NCBI GenBank assembly: GCA_963596435.1
Contig: CAVBMG010000095.1
Span: forward strand, 1-12,588
Direction of reading: 5' to 3'
Source: COE1 sp963596435
GTDB lineage: Bacteria; Bacillota; Clostridia; Lachnospirales; Lachnospiraceae
DNA: 12,588 bases
The position numbers were made by a program, and so were the translations under genes. Positions 5,945 to 12,588 of this stretch are shown here, piece after piece. How positions within the stretch are numbered: position 1 is the stretch's first letter; each line of letters opens with the position of its first letter. The notes under the pieces were generated by a model. The model had not been told where the DNA came from. It did not search any database and saw only the letters and a list, made by a program, of their open reading frames with translations.

Positions 5945-7826
5945 ACATCTCTGTATCGCTTTTTTTAACATATATATACATAAAATATGCAGTAATTACT
6001 GGCATTGCATAAATAATAGGCAATGCATATCTAATGTTGTCATATATACAGGTACCTGCAATTACTACCAGATTACTAATAATGACTGGAAAAACAACTC
6101 CAAAATAATTCCTTTTCTTGTCATGTATTGCATAGACAATCAAATATAACAAAAGTATATTGTAAACTCCTAAGCAAGACATCACACCAGTTATAGGAAA
6201 GACCTGCAGCCACTTATAATAACTTAATCTGGTCTGATTCATTTTCTCAAATGTCATATTCTTTTGTACACCTATCTTATCCAAAAAGTCGTGATCCCAG
6301 AAATAATCCACATAAGCATTCGGATATAATCTGATATTTTCCTGCATCGGATATATAATAAAATAATTCTGGTTAAATGTCGCCCCAAAATATGTAGCCG
6401 GATGTCTCATAAACTGAGTAAGCCATACTTTAAAATATTCTATCCATTGCTCTCTTGTCGCTTCCCTATGAAATCTTCCTTTCACAGGATCTGAAATAAT
6501 TGGTTCATACACATCAGCCATACAATAGTAATCAATACACATATCAATTGCTGTCTTCTCTTCTACCGGAGTTTCATCACCATAATATTTCGCATATCTG
6601 GCAGTCTGCTGAAAAGGAATAGAAAATGCTTCTCTCATTCCTTCTCCCACCTGTTCTACAACATCATACTTATTAATAACATATTTTGTACTTCCTATAG
6701 AGAAAATGACTGGAATTAATATGAATACTATATTCCGTGCAATTATTATTTTCTTATATTCTTTATGCTGTAGTATAAATTTTATCAAAATATATACAAA
6801 CATCATTCCAATAATATATTTCCCATTATGTCTAAACAACATCATGATAAGTGTTGCTATATCAAACAAAAGAATATGATTCCAGGATTTCCAAAACTTC
6901 TTCCAATCTACATGCATCCAAAATAGTTCTACAACATAGAGAAGTACTGCAAACGAATACAGCGAATCCTTTACAATCGTACAGATATACGAAATATAAT
7001 ATGGAGAGAAGAAAGCTATTAAGCATGTCAGCACAACAAACCACTTTGGTGTATTATTTTTCTTTAACGTGTAAATAGCATATGCCATAATGGCTGCTTC
7101 AATTACTGTCTGTATAATCACCCATATAAATAATGCAACATTTATATTTCCAAGTTCATACCCCAGTTTTGCAATATATCCAATTAGAACAGTAAATACA
7201 ACAGGATGATGTGATGTAAATGTTATGTCTCCAAAATACATCATTACTGAATCCCATACATCATACTCCATACTTGCAGGATGGGAAAGTATGGTATTCG
7301 GCATCCATACCAGCAAAATAAGTACAAATAGGGACAAGTAATTATGTTTCCTATAGAATAGAATCAGTTTATTCGTTGTTTCCTTTTCTTCATTTGTATT
7401 GTTTCTCTCTAATATATATCTAACAAGTATAGCTATACAGTTTAATAAATGTACAGCACCAAGCACATATATCAAGCTTTTTGCTACTTGCCCTGATTGT
7501 CCTGTAATATGATTGAATGTGTTATCTATTTGCAAGCTTTCCGAAAAAAGCCAGAATAATGCAAGTATTAAATTCAATACGTAAATACCATAACATTTTT
7601 CATATTTTAAATTTAATAGTTTAAGATTGCAATAAAATAATGCGCCCCAATAGATTGTTAATTGAAACATATCCTTGTTAATACTTAGTCTTAAATTTTC
7701 CAACACTGCATAAAGCCACCCATATGTGTTATCTATTTGCGGGCAGGTAAAATTCATACTAAACATTAATACTGTACATAGGCACAAAAATCCTATTACC
7801 ACCTTTTGAACCTTTTGTCTTGCCAT
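5943..7826 (-). CDS. DUF6020-type polytopic membrane protein, probable GT-C glycosyltransferase
   Basis: A 627-residue protein with a long hydrophobic half, an extracytoplasmic-looking polar stretch and a final membrane pair. The pattern agrees with the DUF6020 proteins common in Clostridia: 'SHPASMEYDVWDS' (181-193), 'FTSHHPVVFTVLIG' (203-216) and a later 'VKDSLYSFAVLLYVVE'. The short acidic loop after a membrane segment (Asp189, Asp192) followed by His-His-Pro is the layout of GT-C enzymes, which use polyprenyl-phosphate sugars at the outer face of the membrane. A polar region of about 150 residues ('QQTARYAKYY' to 'WDHDFLDKIG') probably lies outside the cell. The start is ATG 7826-7824 because GAGGG (7840-7836) stands 9 nt upstream; the frame runs open to TTG 7856. 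The gene lies 23 nt after the GT4 gene and 11 nt before the polymerase. Sugar and acceptor are unknown. Flippase (Wzx) is unlikely because the predicted topology and motifs differ. Confidence 0.72.
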   Translation of the reverse strand: MARQKVQKVVIGFLCLCTVLMFSMNFTCPQIDNTYGWLYAVLENLRLSINKDMFQLTIYWGALFYCNLKLLNLKYEKCYGIYVLNLILALFWLFSESLQIDNTFNHITGQSGQVAKSLIYVLGAVHLLNCIAILVRYILERNNTNEEKETTNKLILFYRKHNYLSLFVLILLVWMPNTILSHPASMEYDVWDSVMMYFGDITFTSHHPVVFTVLIGYIAKLGYELGNINVALFIWVIIQTVIEAAIMAYAIYTLKKNNTPKWFVVLTCLIAFFSPYYISYICTIVKDSLYSFAVLLYVVELFWMHVDWKKFWKSWNHILLFDIATLIMMLFRHNGKYIIGMMFVYILIKFILQHKEYKKIIIARNIVFILIPVIFSIGSTKYVINKYDVVEQVGEGMREAFSIPFQQTARYAKYYGDETPVEEKTAIDMCIDYYCMADVYEPIISDPVKGRFHREATREQWIEYFKVWLTQFMRHPATYFGATFNQNYFIIYPMQENIRLYPNAYVDYFWDHDFLDKIGVQKNMTFEKMNQTRLSYYKWLQVFPITGVMSCLGVYNILLLYLIVYAIHDKKRNYFGVVFPVIISNLVVIAGTCIYDNIRYALPIIYAMPVITAYFMYIYVKKSDTEM

Positions 7827-7835
7827 TTGTATAAT

Positions 7836-7840
7836 CCCTC
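7836..7840 (-). promoter_or_regulatory. Ribosome binding site that sets the DUF6020-type gene start
   Basis: GAGGG on the minus strand lies 9 nt before ATG 7826-7824. The in-frame upstream choices, TTG 7856 and ATG 7844, have no comparable site, and TTG 7856 would overlap the end of the GT4 gene. Confidence 0.6.
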
Positions 7841-7849
7841 TCATTTTTA

Positions 7850-9025
7850 TTAACAACTTGTTAAAATTGATTTATAAACTTCTAATAATTTTCCCGCAAT
7901 CGAATCATAAGAAAATAGATTTTTTATATAACTGGATATTTCTTCCTCATAATAATAATCGTAACCCTTTAATCGTTTTATCATCTTATTGATTGCTCCT
8001 GTAAGCTCTTCAACATCAGGCTTTATCAACATACCATTAAAGTCTTTTACGAAATCATCAGGTCCACCGTTAGCCACTGCAATAACAGGTTTTCCACAAG
8101 CCATAGCCTCGATATACACTACACCAAAGGTCTCATAACGGCTTGGCAGGACAAAACAGTCACACATCTGCATTTGCTCCACAACCTGTTCTCTGTTCAA
8201 TGTGCCAAGGAATTCCACACTATCTGTCACATGATACTCTTTGGTCCATTCTACAACTTTTTGTACAGCTTTTCCTCCACCACCAATTACCAGTTTTGCA
8301 TTCACATTTCTTCTAATAATTTCTGCCCAGGCTTGAATCAGTATATCCATCCCTTTTTTATATAACTGTGCTTCTTCTTCCATATAGCACACAGTAAGAA
8401 ATCTGATTTCATTATGATTTTTAGAGACTTTGGGCGGTATAAAGGTATCGCAATTCACCACATTACCTACTACATCTATATCTGATCTATATGATTCTAT
8501 TAACCTGGCAAAAGCTTTGCTTACACAAATTACTCTTGCTGCCCTTTGATAAACTTGTTGAATAATTGCATTATTTCTGGAGCTTATTTCATCTCTATGT
8601 AATTGAAATAATGTTGCATGCTCTGTCACTACATAGGGAACTCCTATCTGCTCAGAAAGCTTCATTGCTGCATACCCAGCCCATACACAACAGTGTGCAT
8701 GTATAATATCCGGTCTATCTTCTCTCATATATTGTGTATAAAGCCTTTGGATTCCCCTGGCAAAGGCTTTCCTGTGTCCTTCTATCCCATGCTTTAATGG
8801 ACAAAAAGTCTTATTTCTATATATCTGGATGCCATCAATTATCTCTTCTTTTTCCTCATTGTATGTGAACCAGTCTTTCATACATTTAATAGAATAAGTG
8901 TCACAATATAAAATTGTGACACTGTGTCCCTTTTTCTGTAATGCTCTTGCCTGTTCCAGGAAAAAGCTTCCAAGTGTACTTCTGCTTTTTGTTTTAAAAA
9001 AAGCAGGTATAATCACAATATTCAT
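7850..9025 (-). CDS. Glycosyltransferase, GT4 family (GT-B fold)
   Basis: A 391-residue cytosolic enzyme with a complete GT4 layout. The acceptor domain has 'LGSFFLEQARALQKKGHSVTIL' features (18-39), 'DIIHAHC' (106-112) and 'VVTEHATLFQLHRDEI' (132-147). The donor domain has 'YKKGMDILIQAW' (222-233), with Lys223 and Lys224 as likely phosphate contacts, 'AKLVIGGGG' and the EX7E motif at Glu298 and Glu306 ('ETFGVVYIE'), then 'ACGKPVIAVANGGP'. It is clearly different from the GT4 at 2944-4065, so it should add another sugar or linkage to the lipid-linked repeat. Its ATG follows the upstream GT2 stop by 19 nt, with AGGAG 13 nt before the start, slightly far. Many relatives are named after PimB, EpsF or WcaL-like enzymes, but a specific name is not justified. 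Confidence 0.9.
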   Translation of the reverse strand: MNIVIIPAFFKTKSRSTLGSFFLEQARALQKKGHSVTILYCDTYSIKCMKDWFTYNEEKEEIIDGIQIYRNKTFCPLKHGIEGHRKAFARGIQRLYTQYMREDRPDIIHAHCCVWAGYAAMKLSEQIGVPYVVTEHATLFQLHRDEISSRNNAIIQQVYQRAARVICVSKAFARLIESYRSDIDVVGNVVNCDTFIPPKVSKNHNEIRFLTVCYMEEEAQLYKKGMDILIQAWAEIIRRNVNAKLVIGGGGKAVQKVVEWTKEYHVTDSVEFLGTLNREQVVEQMQMCDCFVLPSRYETFGVVYIEAMACGKPVIAVANGGPDDFVKDFNGMLIKPDVEELTGAINKMIKRLKGYDYYYEEEISSYIKNLFSYDSIAGKLLEVYKSILTSC

Positions 9026-9044
9026 TATCAGGCTTCTTCTCCTT

Positions 9045-9863
9045 CTATTTCAGCATTGCAATCTTTATCCAATATTTACACTGCTTAATACCTTCCCATC
9101 CCATTCCAGCCTGTATAATATACCATAACTTTCTTCGAAAGAATAGCTTCATCTCTGTCTTTTTCAAACGCATTTGCTGAGAAGCCGTAACAGATTTTTC
9201 TGACATACGATACCACACAATTTCTTCATCAATAAAACCAAATTGATAACCTGCATGCATAACTTTCAGATTCATAGGATAATCCTCAAACCATTTATAT
9301 TCCTCATCATACCCTTTAACCTGTCTTAGGAAATCCATGGTATAAAATGTAGCCGAAGGTGCTACAATGCAATTTTGCATAAGCAGCATCTGATATTGTT
9401 CTTTATAAGATTTTTGTGCGAACTTATAGCATTTATTGCAATATGCCTGAACTTCCGGAAAAGATGGATTTTTCTCATGATCTGTAAAAAGATGAACCCG
9501 CGCAATAGGAAAAATACCAGGGTTCTTCTCGCAAAAATCCACATACTTCTCTATAGCATTCTCCGACAGACAGTCATCTCCTGCAATCCCTTTATAATAT
9601 ACACCAGTTGCAGCCTTTAGCCCTCTATTAATATTAGCAGGCAAACCCGTATTTTGCTCAGTAGTTATTAATTTCATATCAGAAAGACATCCTTTATTAT
9701 CTTCCATCCATTTTTTTACTACCTCGACAGTCCGATCTGGAGAACAGTCATCTGTTACAATAAGCTCTATATCAGAATATGTCTGATTTTTTATACTTTC
9801 TAATGTTTCAACTATCGTATCTGCTGATTTATAGGCCAACACTACTACACTAACTAATTTCAT
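9045..9863 (-). CDS. Glycosyltransferase, GT2 family (GT-A fold)
   Basis: A 272-residue cytosolic enzyme. Landmarks are 'VSVVVLAYKSADTIVETLES' features (4-23), 'ELIVTDDCSPDRTVEVV' (33-49), 'NTGLPANINRGLKAATG' (71-87) and 'GIAGDDCLS' (92-100) with the metal-binding Asp96-Asp97. 'FEDYPMNLKVMHAGY' further on gives the acidic ED pair typical of the catalytic-base region. The C-terminus is basic and ends in an amphipathic 'YWIKIAMLK', which may touch the membrane. Related enzymes in capsule loci transfer sugars such as rhamnose, galactose or glucose; which one applies here cannot be told. ATG 9863 is preceded by AAGG at 11 nt, and the gene starts 20 nt after the DUF3431-like gene ends. It differs from the GT2 at 4065-4808 and so should make a different linkage. 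Confidence 0.88.
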   Translation of the reverse strand: MKLVSVVVLAYKSADTIVETLESIKNQTYSDIELIVTDDCSPDRTVEVVKKWMEDNKGCLSDMKLITTEQNTGLPANINRGLKAATGVYYKGIAGDDCLSENAIEKYVDFCEKNPGIFPIARVHLFTDHEKNPSFPEVQAYCNKCYKFAQKSYKEQYQMLLMQNCIVAPSATFYTMDFLRQVKGYDEEYKWFEDYPMNLKVMHAGYQFGFIDEEIVWYRMSEKSVTASQQMRLKKTEMKLFFRRKLWYIIQAGMGWEGIKQCKYWIKIAMLK

Positions 9864-9883
9864 GTATCTTTTAACCTTCTAAT

Positions 9884-10723
9884 CTATATTAAACCCAATG
9901 CCTGCCTTAATTTTTTGAACTTTCTTGGTCTGTTCTCCCATTTATACTGTATGTATGCGCTACACTCCGGTAATTTAGCATCAAAGGCAGCTTCATCATT
10001 CATCCAGTCATTTACCTCACATAGAGAAGTAAAGATAATAGGCAGAATTCTCTCAATCTGGTGTGCTTCTGATGGGAAACTTGGGTCCATTGCATAATTC
10101 ATGATCTTATTCAGATTGCGGTAAAATTCCCTGCTATGTTTCTGTATCTGCTCTCTGCGCACAATAAAACATGCTCCCGGTGAAAACATGCAATATTGTG
10201 GTATCATTGGATCTTTGTAAATGAATCTAAGCAAGTCATCCACATCGTTAAAGTATTTCTTTGGATGATTAGGAGAATCCACATACCATGAATCATTCTT
10301 CTCTACATAGACATTTTCCATTGCAAGAAATGTTGTTCCGATTTCATTTTTCTCTTTATTTTCATTATATTTTGAAAAACGGTTCCAATACTTTTTCTCA
10401 TCATACAGGAATGTAAATGTCTTATTATCATATACCTGTTCAAAAAATTCCTTTGAACAATGCCGTCCTATCATATTACCCTTTAACAGACAGATTACTT
10501 CCGGTAAATCATCGTAATGTTCATCAAAATAGGAGAAATAGGTAGTAATATTATGACCTGTATTTTTTATATCTATTACATTATACTGCCCACCATGAAG
10601 TTTCTCTTTCACAGTATTATCTGTTGAGCAATCATAAATAACATAATCCTGACACATTGCAATCAATTCATCAGGAATCGTGTTAAAGTTATGAATCAGG
10701 AAAAAATTACTCGTTCTCTCCAT
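9884..10723 (-). CDS. DUF3431-like protein, putative glycosyltransferase
   Basis: A 279-residue soluble protein. It matches the pattern I know for DUF3431: an early 'YVIYDCSTDNT' (27-37), 'NTGHNITTYFSYFDEHYDDL' (54-73), 'ICLLKGNMIGRH' (77-88) and 'SPGACFIVRREQIQKHSREF' (181-200), then 'HQIERILPIIF' (221-231). In that family the central region reads roughly as 'NxGrEaxTYLxYIxxxYddLPdxxxFlqG', so His57 here replaces the usual Arg. The fold is thought to resemble nucleotide-sugar transferases, and its place among glycosyltransferase genes agrees, but no activity is established to my knowledge. A canonical DXD is not obvious; 'YDCSTD' may play the nucleotide-binding role. ATG 10723 has AAGGAG about 9 nt before it, and only 3 nt separate it from the preceding stop. 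It could be a transferase for an unusual residue or a non-catalytic relative. Confidence 0.65.
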   Translation of the reverse strand: MERTSNFFLIHNFNTIPDELIAMCQDYVIYDCSTDNTVKEKLHGGQYNVIDIKNTGHNITTYFSYFDEHYDDLPEVICLLKGNMIGRHCSKEFFEQVYDNKTFTFLYDEKKYWNRFSKYNENKEKNEIGTTFLAMENVYVEKNDSWYVDSPNHPKKYFNDVDDLLRFIYKDPMIPQYCMFSPGACFIVRREQIQKHSREFYRNLNKIMNYAMDPSFPSEAHQIERILPIIFTSLCEVNDWMNDEAAFDAKLPECSAYIQYKWENRPRKFKKLRQALGLI

Positions 10724-10726
10724 CTT

Positions 10727-11353
10727 TTATCTCTCCTTATTAAAAAAACTTATCATCCACATACCAATAATGGCTGCAAACAGCACATATACACCATATA
10801 TATACCATTTCACAGGTACTTCATAGTAGAATCTAATACGAAGTGCTGCATTAGATACTTCCTGTCCAGCATAGATCAGCGTATCCGTTATCTGCTCCGG
10901 TGCTGCCGCCTGATTTGCTGCAAAAAAGGATATCTGCGGTCCCAGATCTACGCAATCTACGCTTTCAAGCACCAGTCGATATTGCTCCCCTTTCTGTAAC
11001 TGCGTATCCAACAATACTCTATACCAGCCATACTCCGGCAATTCTGACAATGGAATATCCTTTATAAAACATGGCTCATTTAACTGGTTCCAGATAGAGA
11101 ATTGCAATTTTCCGCTTTCTGTTGAGCACTCCGTTGTGTTTACATAAATATCTATTGCCGATAATCCATTTTCTATCGGTATAAACTGCTGATCCAACTG
11201 ATAACCGAATGCTACAGAATTCACCTTCTGCTCATATGCGGACCCGTTTGTTGATATTAATTCATTCGTAAAAGGGTGACGCCATGCCATAACAGCCAAT
11301 ATGATTATAACACAGCCCAAATAGATACTACAAACAATACTTATTTTTTTCAT
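10727..11353 (-). CDS. Two-TM protein with extracytoplasmic beta-rich domain, unknown function
   Basis: A 208-residue protein that I cannot assign to a named family. It has an N-terminal membrane segment (about 4-24, 'ISIVCSIYLGCVIIILAVMA'), an extracytoplasmic domain (about 25-178) and a C-terminal membrane segment (about 182-204), ending in 'NKER'. The middle part alternates short strands and turns ('SAIDIYVN', 'GKLQFSIWN', 'GWYRVLLD', 'KGEQYRLVLES'), which reads as a jelly-roll or carbohydrate-binding-like beta sandwich. No catalytic motif is visible. It starts 9 nt after the GT39-type gene and ends 3 nt before the DUF3431-like gene, so it is co-translated with glycosyltransferases. I infer that it assists the GT39-type enzyme, binding glycan or the acceptor outside the membrane, as fused C-terminal or MIR domains do in other GT-C proteins. 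The ribosome site is weak (GTGAG), so coupling to the upstream gene is likely. Confidence 0.7.
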   Translation of the reverse strand: MKKISIVCSIYLGCVIIILAVMAWRHPFTNELISTNGSAYEQKVNSVAFGYQLDQQFIPIENGLSAIDIYVNTTECSTESGKLQFSIWNQLNEPCFIKDIPLSELPEYGWYRVLLDTQLQKGEQYRLVLESVDCVDLGPQISFFAANQAAAPEQITDTLIYAGQEVSNAALRIRFYYEVPVKWYIYGVYVLFAAIIGMWMISFFNKER

Positions 11354-11362
11354 ATTCTACAC

Positions 11363-12588
11363 TCACTTATGGGTTATTCGATATAGAGAGAATTCATTCT
11401 GCTCTATTCCCATTCTTCCTATGAATTCCTTCTGTAACTGATAATTCTCAAGTGTCTGTGAATCCAGCCATGGTGTAACGCAACTGTCAAAAAACCATAA
11501 CGTATCGAAATCCTGTGAAAAATCCATATCTCCTAAGAATACTGTACGCTCTTCATCAAAATAAATCTGATATATAAAGCCATATATTTCGTAATTATAT
11601 AAAATATAGTCGTTTTCTCCCATATTTTCATTCATATAATCAAGAAGTTCCTGCGTCCTGGTACTCTCATATTCTTTGGTGTAATTAATTCTGTACGCAC
11701 TGACAAACATAACACAGCTGAACAAAATCAGAAGTATCTTCAAATATGTTTTCTGTTCTCCGAAACTGATAGCAAGGAACAATGCCAATAATCCTATACA
11801 GGGGATTAAGTATCTGGCAATAAAAAATGGTGTCACAACAACAGACACAATAATCCCAATTGTTGCTGTAAATAGAGGAACTCCCAGCATACACAGTGCT
11901 ACAGCTCCTCGCTCTTCTTTTGCCCTGATTGCCTTTACACACTGCACAACAGCAATAATGCACAATAATCCAAGCATCCATGAAGAATAGGGAATACTGG
12001 AATCAAACAAAAATCCTGCATAACCAACAATCTCTTTCCCAGTAACAGGATCTATCCAATAATTTCCAATTCGGTTCATCGTCTGCTGGTATAACACCAA
12101 CAACCACGGAATATAACAAACAGCTACTATTACACCGGAAATCAGCCACTGCTTCGGTTTTCTCAAAAGAGTAACTGCCAATATGCCATAAATAATAACA
12201 CAACTGATCATAGCATAATTATGAGTGTAACATGCTAATAGTGTCGCCATAGTTAACTGTAATTGATTGGAAATACCTCTCTCCCTGTATACTCCATATG
12301 CACTGACAGCAGCCCAGGTCACCCATAATAATGCCCAGGAGTACATACGAATCTGTATTACATATTCTAACAGACAGGGAATCGCATTGATAAAAAATAC
12401 AAATAAAAGAGAGGTCTGTTCTCCCCAGTACTTTCTGATCTTTGTGCCTGCCAAAACAAAGCATAGTATCAATGGACATATTGAAAATAACTTGTAGACA
12501 GGTATACTATCTCCAAATACATTGATAAATATCTTTAACATCAAGTAATAAAGAGGCGGATGTACATCATTCGCAGTTCCTGTAATGA
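11363..12588 (-). CDS. GT39-type (GT-C) membrane glycosyltransferase, 5' end cut by right edge
   Basis: The minus frame is open from the TGA at 11365-11363 to the right edge (407 full codons) and clearly continues beyond it. Bases 12568-12545 encode 'DVHPPLYY', the landmark of dolichyl-phosphate-mannose-protein mannosyltransferase-like (GT39/PMT_2) enzymes, and it lies upstream of the first in-frame ATG (12541-12539), so that ATG is internal. About eight to nine hydrophobic segments follow, then a polar C-terminal part of about 110 residues ('EYESTRTQELLDYM' onward) that should lie outside the membrane. The catalytic acidic residue of the first outer loop is off the window. Such enzymes take a sugar from a polyprenyl phosphate and add it to a glycan, lipid or protein. 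The next gene starts 9 nt downstream and may encode a partner. Sugar and acceptor are unknown. Confidence 0.82.
   Translation of the reverse strand, partial: ITGTANDVHPPLYYLMLKIFINVFGDSIPVYKLFSICPLILCFVLAGTKIRKYWGEQTSLLFVFFINAIPCLLEYVIQIRMYSWALLWVTWAAVSAYGVYRERGISNQLQLTMATLLACYTHNYAMISCVIIYGILAVTLLRKPKQWLISGVIVAVCYIPWLLVLYQQTMNRIGNYWIDPVTGKEIVGYAGFLFDSSIPYSSWMLGLLCIIAVVQCVKAIRAKEERGAVALCMLGVPLFTATIGIIVSVVVTPFFIARYLIPCIGLLALFLAISFGEQKTYLKILLILFSCVMFVSAYRINYTKEYESTRTQELLDYMNENMGENDYILYNYEIYGFIYQIYFDEERTVFLGDMDFSQDFDTLWFFDSCVTPWLDSQTLENYQLQKEFIGRMGIEQNEFSLYRITHK

Noticed and set aside
5480..5968. Plus-strand open frame of 162 codons opposite the polymerase gene
   Set aside because: It lies antisense to a clear Wzy-like membrane protein, has no ribosome site or recognisable family pattern, and its composition is that of a mirror of hydrophobic codons.
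5943..7826. The 627-residue membrane protein as the missing Wzx flippase
   Set aside because: Wzx proteins are about 400-500 residues with evenly spaced helices; this protein has a large polar outer region and GT-C-like acidic and His-His-Pro motifs.
1..12588. Mobile element, prophage, CRISPR or defence system
   Set aside because: No transposase, integrase, repeat array, phage or nuclease-like protein is seen; every gene fits polysaccharide synthesis or modification.

Overview
The window looks like the inside of a cell-surface polysaccharide (capsule or exopolysaccharide) gene cluster from a low-GC Gram-positive bacterium. Strong AGGAG/GGGAG-type ribosome sites, AT-rich codon use, tight gene packing and the protein families (Wzy-like polymerase, GT-C membrane glycosyltransferases of the DUF6020 and GT39 types) suggest Bacillota, class Clostridia, probably Lachnospiraceae. 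The genus cannot be fixed from sequence reading alone. No RNA gene, insertion sequence, CRISPR array or phage gene is visible.

Layout, read in the direction of transcription of the main (minus) strand, from right to left. The right edge cuts into a GT39-type membrane glycosyltransferase (11363 to beyond 12588). It is followed by a small two-TM protein with an extracytoplasmic beta-rich domain (10727-11353), a DUF3431-like putative glycosyltransferase (9884-10723), a GT2 glycosyltransferase (9045-9863), a GT4 glycosyltransferase (7850-9025), a DUF6020-type GT-C membrane protein (5943-7826), a Wzy-like polymerase (4801-5931), a second GT2 (4065-4808), a second GT4 (2944-4065) and a DegT/DnrJ-type sugar aminotransferase (1787-2884). 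Gaps in this run are 23 nt or less, apart from one of 59 nt, and two junctions overlap, so it reads as one operon whose promoter lies right of the window. A plus-strand acyltransferase gene (724-1779) then interrupts the order. Two more minus-strand genes follow at the left: a FdtA/QdtA/WxcM-type sugar 3,4-ketoisomerase (197-610) and the start of a GNAT acetyltransferase (1-195, cut by the left edge).

How the genes fit together: the ketoisomerase, the aminotransferase and the GNAT enzyme are the three activities needed to turn dTDP-4-keto-6-deoxyglucose into a dTDP-3-acylamino-3,6-dideoxyhexose (Fuc3NAc or Qui3NAc type). The GT2 and GT4 enzymes would build a lipid-linked repeat unit in the cytosol, and the Wzy-like protein would polymerise it outside. 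The acyltransferase probably O-acetylates it. The two GT-C proteins and the beta-domain protein probably add sugars at the outer face of the membrane. The initiating phosphoglycosyltransferase, Wzx flippase, chain-length regulator, RmlA/RmlB and any polyprenyl-phosphate-sugar synthase are not in the window. I see no wholly unknown system. The points most worth a second look are the pair of GT-C enzymes with a separate beta-domain partner, the unusual active-site residues of the ketoisomerase, and the reversed acyltransferase gene that splits the amino-sugar pathway.
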